A DNA stretch of 64,000 nt, from assembly GCA_036936605.1 (NCBI GenBank), contig JAUPFV010000001.1, positions 118,800,771 through 118,864,770 of the forward strand. The letters run 5' to 3'. This stretch comes from Limnanthes douglasii subsp. nivea (Eukaryota > Streptophyta > Magnoliopsida > Brassicales > Limnanthaceae). The translations under genes were made by a program, and so were the position numbers. The notes beneath the pieces are model-generated. The model was given only the letters and a program-made list of their open reading frames with translations, did no database searches and had not been told where the DNA came from. This document shows, piece after piece, positions 11,205 to 21,740 of this stretch (within the stretch, counting starts at the first letter, position 1; each line of letters opens with the position of its first letter).

Positions 11205-11428
11205 CCGAGTGGCCCTCTCGGGACAGAGAGTTTGCAACTGATTCCGAGTGGCCCTCTCGGAATCAGTTGCACTTTTTTTTTAAACTTGCAACTGATTCCG
11301 GGAGGGCCACTCGGAATCAGTTGCCAATTTTTTTTAAAACATTGCAGCTGATTCCGAGTGGCCCTCTCGGAATCAGTTGCGTTTTCATAAAACAACTGAT
11401 TCCGAGATATTGACTCGGAATCAGTTGC
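11205..11428. repeat. Array of 37-bp quasi-palindromes
   Basis: Units at 11234-11270, 11288-11324, 11344-11380 and 11393-11428, with a partial one at about 11205-11224, start about every 49-56 bases. Each reads GCAACTGATTCCGAG, a short centre (usually TGGCCCT or its complement), then CTCGGAATCAGTTGC. Each is therefore a self-complementary stem of about 15 bp. Frames through the array give a repeated LIPSGPLGISC-like peptide on both strands, which I read as a by-product of the palindromes. Confidence 0.9.
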
Positions 11429-11845
11429 AAAATGCCCAGATATCATTAAAACGGGAATGCAGAAATCGGGAAGTGTTCAAATGACTATTCTAAAACATAA
11501 AAAACGATATTAAAATACCTTATCTAGTTCTTCACTACTGTTCTCCTGCATGGAATGAGATTCTTGATTTTCCATGGTCGAACGGCGTTCAATCTTCAAT
11601 AAAACGGATATTTTTTGGTTTTAGGGTTAATTTTAGGGTTCAATCTTCCATATGTAGGATTAAAAATAGTTTAATCTTATGTTTTTACAGAGTAGGGTAT
11701 TCTATTTCATTAATGGCACTAACATTAAATTTGAATACAAAACAAGGGTAAAATGGTAAAATCATGTTTCACTAGTTTTAGAAATTTCAAAATATGGAGG
11801 AAATAATAATTTCCATGGAGGAAATAGCTTTGGCCTAAGATTAAA

Positions 11846-12440
11846 TCTCATCAATAACATCAATAACTCTTACATCGAGAATGAAGTTGTAAATTTGGTT
11901 ACAATGCAAAAGTATTACTTTTGGTCTTGTTGTGCTCTTGTAATTCTCGAGTCCATTCTTCATCTTTAGCAATTAGTGTAGACATTTTAAACTGTTATCT
12001 TTTTCCACATGTTCGTGCAAAATTAAAAGACAAAGCTTTGGTTAGGTTTTTAGGCCTATCTAAAAGGTTAGTAGCATCATTAGTATTCCCTCTCTTCTTC
12101 AATAACTGTGGTTTTTTTTAAAAAATTTATTCCAATGTAAATATCGTTTTAAATTTTCAATGTACAATCGTTGAAATAACTATGTTGAATATGTCAGACT
12201 TCATTAGTTCAGCCAAATTATATATTTTTTTAATTTCTCACAAAAGTAATTATTACCATTTTTGTTTACTTTTTATGAGAAAAACAACAATTCTGACTTT
12301 TTAAAATATCTGTGCAAATAGTCAAAACGTCCATTACTTAGGAATGGAAGGAGTATTAAGTTTGAAATATCAAGTATTCTATGTTGATGCTCCTCATAGA
12401 AATATGACGAGAAGTAGAAGTTTTGTTTCCGTAAAAACAA
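11846..12440. other. AT-rich spacer
   Basis: No gene recognised. It probably includes the 3' end of the LINE that reads leftward from 18.2 kb; its poly(A) end and target duplication could not be fixed. Confidence 0.35.
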
Positions 12441-12469
12441 AAATTTGATTTGTTTTGATTTGTTTTTTA

Positions 12470-12930
12470 TAGTATATTTCGCAATTCAATCCGCAACAGC
12501 ATTCTGCTCATGATATGCATGCCTTAAAATAATTTGAGAGCATATTAAGTTACGAAAACATGTTATAACTTGTTATAAATATCATGAGACTTTACCATTT
12601 CCAAGTATTTTGAAAAGTGTTAATGAATCTACCTCTATGTCTACTAGTTTATAATTATGAAAGTTGCAGTATAGTAGACTATTTAAAAGAGCTCGAGTTT
12701 CAGCAATAATTGGTGATACTTTTCCAATAAAGATACATATAGAAATTAGTAAGTCACCATGTTCATTCTTTATTAAAAAACCACTGCTTGACTCACCATT
12801 CATAAGGGATGATCTGTCAAAGTTAAATTTTAGCCTATTAGAAGTAGGATGGTGCCATTTATATAAAGACAGGGCTTGGAGGTTGATAAGTGATTATAAC
12901 AATGCATTTCTCTAGAAAATTTTAACTCAC
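12470..12930 (-). pseudogene. LINE RNase H domain (RVT_3 type)
   Basis: On - the frame reads LKFNFD, then ESSSGFLIKNEHGDLL, VSPIIAETRALLNSL, IEVDSLTLFKIL, and at the end RHAYHEQNAVAD. These are the usual D, E and D blocks and the final H..N..AD motif of LINE-attached plant RNase H. A stop at 12582 and shifts near 12470-12560 break it. Confidence 0.7.
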
Positions 12931-12934
12931 CAGA

Positions 12935-13582
12935 CTAGCATTTTCTTTTAATGACGTTTGTCATGTCTAAAGATGAAACTAAATAAATAATGTTATCTAT
13001 GACATTTTTTAGAGATAATTTAATGTTGCCGTGTTTGGATCTATTCCTTGCCATCCATAAATTCGAGACAATAATGGATGGGAGGATAGTTCTCATGTGC
13101 ATGGTTTTTGGGGTTGAAAGGAGCCAAATATTAATATTCATATGGCTTCCTAATACAATTCCAAATAAGTCTGAAAAATACTGCCAAACACTCCAAGAAA
13201 CATGACAGGAAACAAACAAGTGGTTCAAATTTTCATAGCTTTGGCAGTGTTGACACTTAAAGGCTAAGCTAAAACCCTTCATTTGTAGAACAGAATATAC
13301 AGAAATTAATTAATTTAATATCCTCAAAATAATGAAGGAACACTTCTCTGGAGATATATTATTCCATATTTTCTTAAGGATTTGAGATTTAAGGTCTTTT
13401 CCCCTCATTATATTCCATGTATCTTTAAGATAAAATTTTCTAGCTGAAGATACTTTCCAAAGAATAGTATCTTTAGAGGAGAGGTTAAGGGAGACTTTTT
13501 GAATTCTGTGTATGTCAGATGCTAAAACATGGTCTCTTAACTTAGGTACATTGATATGATTATTTGACCAAAATTCAAACAC
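12935..13582 (-). pseudogene. LINE zf-RVT region
   Basis: Two frames on -. One carries ILWKVSSARKFYLKDTW...KKIWNNISPEKCSFIIL, the other FKCQHCQSYENLNHLFVSC followed by VWQYFSDLF. This matches the zinc-binding segment (CxxC...H...C) between RT and RNase H in plant LINEs. Confidence 0.7.
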
Positions 13583-14072
13583 CTTAGTTTATCTATACTA
13601 GTAGTTGTTTCCATTTGGGGGTAATTTAATGAAATGATGGGTGTGGTTCCATTTATCTAGCCAAAAGTCTATTTGGCCATTACAAGGGATCCAGAATATG
13701 TATTTTTCACCTAATTCTTTAATTCTGGACATTCTTTTCGAGACTTTATAATCCTTTTATTTAATTGATGTTTACAAAGGATGAACATTTGGACAATAAA
13801 TTGACTGCATATATTTATCCCAAAGTTCTTTATTTTCTTTAAATGTTAACCATAACTTGCAAGAGAATGATGTTTGAATGACATTCACGTTCCTAATGTT
13901 AGGACCATTTTCTTCAATGGTTTGTACAATTTGGACCAATCTGACCATAGAATTGTTTTATTGTTTTCATTGCATCCCTAAGAAACCTATTTAATAACTT
14001 ATTGATCTTATTTATTATATTGTTTGATAGCATAATACTTTGCATGTAATATATTGGGAAATCCATGAGAAC

Positions 14073-15271
14073 TTATTTGATCAAAATCAGTCTCCCACCA
14101 AAAGACAATGTTTTACAATTCCAATCTGCAATTTTGGATATGATTTTCACAATTAGTTCATCATAGTGACAAGATTTGTTGTTAAGGTGAATTAAGATTC
14201 CTAAATATTTGAATGGTAAATAGCCGTGTTTGAATCTTAATGTATTTTCAAGATATGATATCTTGTTGTTGTTCATATTACAAGGAGAGATGTATGTAGT
14301 TTTTAGTTTATTAACTTGTTGTCCAGATAACTTTAGATAAGAGTCAAGAAAACAACAGATTTTCTTAGCATGATTTATAAAACCATTTTTAAATATTATA
14401 ACATCGTATGCAAATGAAAGACATCTAATGGTTAAATGACCTCTTGAGATGTATCTCAATGAATGATGTTGGGCAGACAAATTGGTAATTCCCCTTAATA
14501 GAAGCTCTTCAGAAATGATAAACACAGTTGGCGATAAAGGGTCCCCCTGTCTGATACCATTGCTAGAAGAGATGAACCCAAATGATGAACCATTGAATAT
14601 AAAAGAGTATATAATATTTTCTATGCCTTTTCTTTAATAAAGCCAATGAATTTTAAGTAGAAATCGAATGACATAATTATGTTATATAAGAATTTTAATT
14701 TTATATTGTCAAAGGCTTTTGACATGTCCAGATTTATTATTATATTTCCTCCCCTAGATTTTTTGTTTAGATCATGGACTAGTTCATGAGTAATAAGTAT
14801 GCTTTCTTGAATGTTTCTGTTTTTAACATATGCTCCTTGTTCTCTCGATATGATTGTAGGGAGGATTCTAGCTATTTTGTTATTTATTAGTTTGGACAGT
14901 ATTCTATTGAATATTGTACACAAACTAATAGGTCTGAAGTCTTTCTATTTCTTTGGATTATTCACTTTAGGTATCAGGCATAATAAAGCTGTAAATATGT
15001 CGTTAGTGTATGATGAATTATTAATATACAATGAGATATCATTGTAGATGTCATCTTTTATAATTAATCAGCATGATTGGTAGAATCTGAAGTTGAATCC
15101 ATCAACTCCAGAGACACTGTTAATGTTGAGGTTTTGTATAACATCGTATATTTCTTCTATAGAAGGGGTTTGCAGTAAAGATGAATTATCTTGGTCTGTT
15201 AAATGTTTTGGAATTAGATCAGGTATGGTATTCAGGTCAGGTTGAGGGGTTTGGACAACTAAGGCATCCAT
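14073..15271 (-). pseudogene. LINE reverse transcriptase
   Basis: On -, 15271-15068 gives the upstream part (IYDVIQNLNINSVSGVDGFN). 14923-14621 gives IISREQGAYVKNRNIQES and NLDMSKAFDNIK. 14525-14073 gives EELLLRGITNL, then SFAYDVIIF and LSGQQVNKLKT. The canonical F-A-D-D catalytic box is F-A-Y-D here (14400-14414), so one of the two metal-binding aspartates is gone. Frames are separated by stops. The element could not copy itself. Confidence 0.8.
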
Positions 15272-15579
15272 TGAGGTTTGATCTTCTAACCATATGTTGT
15301 TATCTAATATTCCATTAATTATGTTCCTTGTCCTTACTTTTTGACAAAATCGTGAAAAGTTTTGGTTTTTTTGTCACCATATTTAAGCTAAAGACATGAA
15401 CTTTTTTGTTGCCATAAAGTTGCTTCTATGTCATGCAAATCTAAGTGAATGGCTTTGAGCTTAGAGAATTATGTTTTATTTTTAGGGTTGTTTGTTTCTT
15501 CTAAGATCATTTTAACAATTTAAAAATCCTCTTAAACTTTTGCAACGCAGTCGAAAATATTACAAAACACTTCTTTATT

Positions 15580-16230
15580 CTAGGTTTTATGAGTATGTTT
15601 AAGCCTTCTTAGTTTGGACCAGAATACATGAATGCGATTACCATATTTGGGATCATTTTTATTTGCTGATACTGTTTTCATGAAATCTTGATGTTTAAGC
15701 CACATGTTTTGGAACCTGAAAGGTGGTTTGGGGACATTATTGGTTGATGATATGGATATCACAAGGGTAAATTATCTGAGCCAGTTCTTGCCAAATTTTT
15801 CACCCTAGTGATATCAAAAGAGTCTCTCCATTAGGAATTGTGTAAGGCCTGGTCAAGTCTCTTCAATTTATGGTTATTAGACCATGTGAAATTTCAAACT
15901 GAAAAACCAGGATTTTCCAGGGTGGAATCTATTATCATATAATTGAAGTCATCCATTTCTCTAATGCATAGCGTTAAGTAGGCTAATTGTTCATTTGCTT
16001 TGAAGATTGTATTAAAATCTCTAACGACAAGCCAATGTAGTGATGTGATATATATCTTCCTTAAATGACCCCTAAGAGGTAATATTTGAGATCTGATACA
16101 TTTTACATACACAATGGTAACCAGAACTGTAGTGTTTGAAGCCGGATGGGGCACCATTGTGTGGATAAATTGTTCATTGTTAATTAGAATTTGAACTTTG
16201 AATTTTTTTCTCCATAAAATCCATATTTTA
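15580..16230 (-). pseudogene. LINE apurinic-type endonuclease
   Basis: Frame 16157-15894 on - gives a TIVYVKC strand, then HWLVVRDFNTI (family: GDFN) and later MDDFNYMI. 15762-15580 gives PFRFQNMWLKHQDF and YGNRIHVFWSKLRRLK. These are typical endonuclease/exonuclease/phosphatase blocks of plant LINE ORF2. The Gly of GDFN is Arg. Confidence 0.65.
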
Positions 16231-16399
16231 TTGTTTGTGTTAGCAAAATATGTTTTGAAACCAATTTTTTGTTATTTTTTCAATTTTTTCTATAGATGTT
16301 ATTGGCTCTTGAAGAGCAATAAAATCTATATGACCAGTTTTAACAATGTTTTTTATTCTTCTTATTGTACCTTGGTTACACACACACCAGTTTAGTAGG

Positions 16400-18052
16400 G
16401 ATATGGTCATTTATGGGTAGGTTTTGAGGATCTGGAAGATCTTTTAAAGTTCAGTGGCTTGTTAATTAAATTTCCTTTAAGGTTTTTGAGCTTTCGTTTG
16501 GTTGATTTTTAGCTACGTAAATGAGAGATGATTTCCTAACAGATGGTTTAGTTGTTATAGGTGATTGAGAAAGACTTAAATTAGGTCTAGTTCATATGCT
16601 TTAGATTCTTAGATATCTTCATCATTAAAGATATTAAAATAATGACTTAAATTGATGGATTGAATTGCTTCAATCACTTCACTTTCAGACACTTCAGGAG
16701 CAATAATTGATTGATTCAATATTAATTTTTGGTCACTTTTAGTATTGTTCTGAAAATTGATAATTTAAATGTGAGAGATTGTCTTAATCTTATAAGTCTG
16801 ATTAGAGATAGGTTCATTTTGATTAATAAGTTTCTTAGATTGTTGAGTATTTACTATACATGTTGGGGATTGATTCTCAGAATTGAAACTGTTAGTGGTA
16901 TTGTTATCATTGTATTTTTTTATCTGAATCTACTATTATATATTTTAGTTTTGGAACCCATACTTCGTTTGATTGAAGTGTGAGTTGTTGAGTATGTTGG
17001 GTGGTATCAAATGTTATGATATTTCTTGAATCTCTATTGTTCCTTTCATTCTTTTTGCAGAATTTATCATTATGACCTAGATGCTTACAAAGTTTGCAAT
17101 AAACAGTTTTGTCACCATAAGAGACATCTTGCTAGTAACCTTTTCGTTCCACAAAGCTTATCCAGATTCTTTGGAGAAGAGGTTTGGAAACATAAAAAAT
17201 AAACCAAGATTTACACATGTTAAAGCTTGCTCTGTTGATCTAGGGAACCTAGACTGCTAAAGACAAACCAATTTCATTGGTAATGTGGGTGACAGAGTCT
17301 AGATTATATAAAATTTCCGGTATTTTAGGTAAGGAAATCCAAACTGGAGTCTGGGAAGACTCCAGTTTGAGATCAAAGTCAAGGAACAATTTAAAATTCT
17401 ATAACAGAGTTGTCATGTAAATCTTACAGTTCTTTTCCGAAAGGTTTAACATCCTCTAATAGGTCAAATTCTATAAAGAAGTGACAGTAGTCTCATTTAG
17501 TATAACTAAATACACCTACGAATATATATATATATATATGATAATAAATGCAATATGAATTCATCAACAGTAGGACTCTAAAAGAAATATTTGCAATTTA
17601 ATGTGATTTTTGAGATGGATAATAAAGAGAGCTTATTTGATTCCTAGAATTGAGTTGCTTTATAGTCTTCTATGTCCTCGTGGATGACCATCTGATGGAT
17701 GAAATCCTTCATTGAGCTTCATAATGATTCAACATACGATTTGATGGTAGGCTCTCTGAGTTGAGATGTTGGAGTCGATTCGTAGGTGGGGATATTCACT
17801 AAGAATGTTGCAGATTCATTATTATTTCCTTTGAGAGATGATTTTTACAATAGAGGAAATTCCTCATGATTTTTCTTTACGGTTAGATATTTTTTAGTTG
17901 GGGATTTGTCTTCAAATTATCTTGAGGTATTCTTCCGAGTTACTCGTGGGTGCTCGATTTGATGTTGGAAATTTTGTGGTCTGTTGTTGAGAGATTTGGG
18001 GGTAGTCTTGAGAAGCAGCTTGAGATACCTCGAGAAAATGTGTTGTATCCAT
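16400..18052 (-). pseudogene. LINE ORF1: DUF4283-like region and CCHC zinc knuckle
   Basis: On - an ATG at 18052 opens MDTTHFLEVSQAASQDYPQI. Further in, about 17400-17170 reads FLDFDLKLESSQTPVWISLP followed by TNEIGLSLAV, the DUF4283 pattern. Then 17098-17057 codes CKLCKHLGHNDKFC, a CCHC zinc knuckle. The product would be the nucleic-acid-binding ORF1 protein. Several stops break it. Confidence 0.7.
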
Positions 18053-18260
18053 TTCTTGACTAATTTTACCCTTCGATTTGGATCAGAAATTCTTTCATTT
18101 CTTGATAGAGAGAACCCTATGCTTAAATTGTCGATTGTTGGTAGCTGACAATCTCATCTCTGGAATTGAATTAGGGAGGTGCTCTGAGAGATAGAGAGTG
18201 GAAACCTAATTTTTGGGGAAAATATTCAAGAAAAAGAAAAAGGTTTCTTAGAGAGACTGC

Positions 18261-20520
18261 CCCATCTAGAGAATCAGATTTTATTCTTTTTAAATATTTC
18301 CTGTATTTATTATTATTATTATTACTTTTGTTTTTATTTGGAATAAATTATCAATATTTAGGTAGAAAATTAAATTACCGATAATTATTTGAGTTTTGAA
18401 GTTTTTGGTAAACTATAATTAACATACATTTTTTAAACAATATTTTTAAAATACGAAAATAGGCACATACTTAACAATAAATTATTTTGAACCTTCAAAA
18501 CTCTATATCTTTCAAGGCTTAACTCAAAAAATAATAACCCAAAACACATATATTTCTATTTTTTAAAGATGAACAAACGATATCTATGAGCGATATTTTT
18601 AGAGATTTTTTTCTTATATTGATTCCATGATAAAAAAAAGTAATTTCTTTTTTTACAAATGTTTACGCCCCAAAACCTTGACTGGCCAACATATGAGAAA
18701 AAGGTAGACCAATAAATTGCTCTGTACAAAAATCTGAAAATTGACAAAGTAGGGACAAACTTACATAAAAGAATGAGGGATCGTGAAATCTAGAAAATTG
18801 AAATGCCCGCCCAACCCGTAAGATAAAGCAAACTGGTGGGACATATCCAAGGAATAGTTCAAATTGAAAGGTCCGTCCAGACATGGTTTAATCTCAAAGT
18901 TGAAGCTCGTGAGAGCCTCAAGCTTATTATCATGAACCAGATCAGGATACTTCTTTATGATTACTTGAATGACCATGATACGACTGCAATGCTCGAACAT
19001 ATCATTATAAGGGATAAATATCGTCTCTTGGGATTTAATAACAAGTATAACCTCATGTTTTCTCTGGACTGCGGCTTCTCAGCCAAGATTTTCCATCAAC
19101 TCATTGAAATGCACAAGGGAAGCCTCTCTAGTCTCGCCACTGGACGTGTGATGGCATTCTCAATAATTAATACCTTCCTCAACCTCTTATATATATCGTG
19201 CAAGATATTTTTGGTTTTGTTCTCCCTCTCTAAGTCCTCCTTAACCAAATATCTTTAGAAACCTCAAAACAAGAAGAAATTTATCCAACAAGAGTGACAT
19301 CCCGATGAAAAGAAAATTACTCTTTTATTATAGCCATGTTCAATAACACCCCTCTTGATCCCACCCGAAAGTACCTCAGACCTCGCGATGAGTTTCAGGG
19401 TGCTCTAAGTGGCTTCCGGAACCAAATGTAAGAGCGAGATGAAGATGAGAAAGCTTGTCGAAACCAACACCTTGATAAGTCTCTCTGTTCTTAGGTACCT
19501 CCTCGATATGCTTACGTTTAGGTTAAAGGGACTTGGAAGATGAGGCACCTTAGGGAAGGCAAGCGACGGTAACTCGACCAAATATGTGGGCGAGTTGATA
19601 GGCATTCCACTTTAAATTTCCTTCAAAAGTCAAAATAAGAGGGAGTTTCGTCCAAACTTTAGAGCTGATGAAATTATCGGACTAGAAGATGTCAACAAAG
19701 TGATGTCACGACTCATCGATATCGAAGTTACGATTGTCAAGCGTACGAAGATGGTTGAGAGCATATCACAAGTGCGATGTCAACTCTCATTCAAGATTGA
19801 CACGTTTAAATCCAAATTAGAAGAAATGGTATTACAGGAGAAACAAGAAAAATAAGAGTGAGCTTTAAGGCCTTTATCAAATAATAACATGCTGACATGG
19901 TCACGCGAAAACCATGACTTACTCATAAGAATACTTGGGTGGATTTTTGAATTGATACAATCCCTTCACCAATAGAGGATTTTGGTCCATATAATAGAAC
20001 AAAGATCTAGTGGTATGCTTAAGAAAAAAAATCACGGTGAGTAAGAGGATGCTCAAAGGGATGTATCTAAGTCCGCATAATACTCTCAAGGAAATAAAAA
20101 TATGCCACTCATTGGAAGAAAGTTGGCTTGGTGTAATTTTAGCCCACACTATATATTTTGAGGTAAATGGATGCAGTGGAATCTAAAGACCAAAATAAAA
20201 AAGTTGGCGATAATAGAGGGTATCATTGGGCCCGAGACCACAAATCTTGATTCTGGTAGGGTTGTCGTTCTAAATATAAATCTTGTCCCTTTTGTCGAGG
20301 TTGAACAAAGTAATATGATAAACCTTACCATCCTAACCTTCATTAAGAGCCCAGAGACCAGAGATCCAAATTCCTTTACTATTGGGAACGAGGCGTTGAG
20401 ATCCTCAGGAGGATCATGTTTATCGTTAAGGGGAGTCGTTCCAGACTCAAAGCTAAGAGTATCTAGTTCTCCCGCAAAACCCTAGCTAGTGCCACCAATA
20501 TAATGAGGACCATATTTCTT
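18261..20520 (+). pseudogene. Unidentified decayed coding sequence
   Basis: Not recognised. The longest open stretch is 18836-19258 (140 codons, VQTWFNLKVEARESLKLI early, a hydrophobic end). Further on in + frames come PLDPTRKYLRPRDEFQGALS (about 19353-19412) and a helix-rich, charged run (about 19665-19855, RLIDIEVTIVKRTK...FKSKLEEMVLQEKQEK) that could form a coiled coil. 20171-20485 is another open stretch. Together they look like a frame-shifted transposon-borne gene, perhaps of the uncharacterised long ORF kind seen in plant retrotransposons. Antisense frames exist too and the strand is not certain. Confidence 0.3.
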
Positions 20521-21000
20521 TGATCTTCTCCATAATAAAAAAATTAAATTAAAGATTAAAAGATGGAACCCTTACTATAGAAGGACGGAGCGCTCGAACA
20601 ACTTCACCAAGAAAGAAACTCTTCGCACATAAAAAATCTAGAAAGAGAAAGTAAATTTTTAATGAGATAAACTTTGAGTAAAAGTAAAAGTGAAATTATA
20701 AAATGAGGAGTAATATATAAAAAGTTAAGGAAAATTAATGAGTCAATCTCTAATTTATACGTGGTAGAAAAACGTGAAAAGTTCGAAACCTGAGGAGTAA
20801 AAAAATAAAATAAAAATAATCAAGTAGGGAAAATGAAAAGTAGAATTTAGTTTGCATAAAAATTAAATCAGAATAAAGATAACCAATGCGAGGAATATGG
20901 AACAATCTATTAGCTCACGTTAGAGCAACGAAGTGTGGTGAGTTATTCATACAATATGAATAAAATCTATCAGCAAATTAAACAACAAAGAACTTTTAAC
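20521..21000. other. AT-rich spacer
   Basis: No gene, terminal repeat or array recognised. Confidence 0.4.
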
Positions 21001-21740
21001 AAAGTATCGTTCTCCAACAATGATGTCTTACTTGGCCAAAATTTCAAGATCACTTTTATTAAACGTCATGCTCCTTCATGTGATTCTTGATTTTGTTAAA
21101 TAACCAAGTCTTATTTAATATAGGAGTCCCACAAATGAGCTCAACCCTTGACTTGGCTAAATGACCAAGTATTATTTAATACGATGTCGCGGAAATAAGC
21201 ACGATCCTCGATTTGGCCAAAAGCCCAAATCTCATTTCATACGGGGTCTTGTTACCCCATACCAATCTTAACTTGGTCAAATGATTAAGTCCAATTTAAT
21301 ATGGGGTCCTGCTGTCACGCTACGCGTTGGACCCCTGGCTTGGCCAAACAACCAAATATATTTAATATGGGTTTGCATTAACACATTAAATCATTAACTT
21401 GACCAAATGGACAAGTTAGGGGTCACACATGGGAACGTGACCCCATGTTCAGTTAAATTTTGTATTTTGGTGAAGTTAAGGGTCGCATGGGAGAGGACTA
21501 CCCCGTTGTAACTTAAATTTAGGCCATATGACCAAGTCAAAGATCGTGCGCGGGAGTGAAATCCCATTATAACTTGGATTTGGTTGTTTGTACATGTCAA
21601 GGGTCGTGCATGGTTTGGCGACGCATGTTGAGTTGGACTTGGACGTTTGGTTAAGTCAAGGGTTGCGTATGCGAGCACGATCCCATGTTAAGCTAGACTT
21701 GACCATATAGCCAAGTCAAGAGTCGCGCACGAGGGCGCGA
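21001..21740. repeat. 60-bp tandem repeat (minisatellite), about 12 diverged units
   Basis: The word ACTTGGCCAAATGACCAAGT, itself nearly palindromic, recurs every 60 bases with few length changes; for example, AAGTCAAG-type ends fall at 21473, 21533, 21593, 21653 and 21713. Two subfamilies follow each other. Units to about 21370 carry TTATTTAATATGGGGTC after the word. Later units carry CAAGGGTCGCGCATGGGAGC. The later units are locally GC-richer than the surroundings. The 95-codon frame on - (21394-21678) is a by-product of the period being divisible by three. Confidence 0.85.

Larger units (their letters stand above)
9899..11835. mobile_element. Non-autonomous Mutator-like element carrying host-gene fragments (Pack-MULE)
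   Basis: Terminal inverted repeats of about 49 bases lie at 9899-9947 and 11785-11835 with only one or two mismatches (outer end GCCAAAGCTATTTCCTCCAT). They are flanked by the direct repeat TAAGATTAAA at 9889-9898 and 11836-11845. A 9-11 bp target duplication with long TIRs is the signature of Mutator-like elements. There is no transposase inside, so it would need one in trans. Contents: a leader-like direct duplication (about 10070-10255), a 36-bp perfect hairpin (10351-10462), receptor-kinase-like exons on - (10563-11046), a partial copy of one of them (about 11137-11176) and a palindrome array (11205-11428). Near-identical TIRs suggest a young insertion. Confidence 0.85.
12440..18260 (-). 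mobile_element. LINE (non-LTR) retrotransposon, near full length, dead
   Basis: On - the order is ORF1 (18052 to about 16400), endonuclease (about 16230-15580), reverse transcriptase (about 15271-14073), zf-RVT segment (13582-12935) and plant-type RNase H (12930-12470). This is the plan of plant L1-like LINEs. Every part has stops or frameshifts, and the RT catalytic box is changed. A 5' leader above 18052 runs to about 18250. No clear target duplication was found. Confidence 0.8.

Noticed and set aside
11112..11446. Overlapping frames on both strands coding a repeated LIPSGPLGISC-like peptide
   Set aside because: Both arise because the array is palindromic; no start context, no other coding signal.
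17521..17542. AT dinucleotide run and a short ATT run near 18308
   Set aside because: Too short and ordinary in this AT-rich sequence to list as features.
21394..21678. 95-codon frame on -
   Set aside because: Lies wholly within the 60-bp repeat, whose period is a multiple of three.
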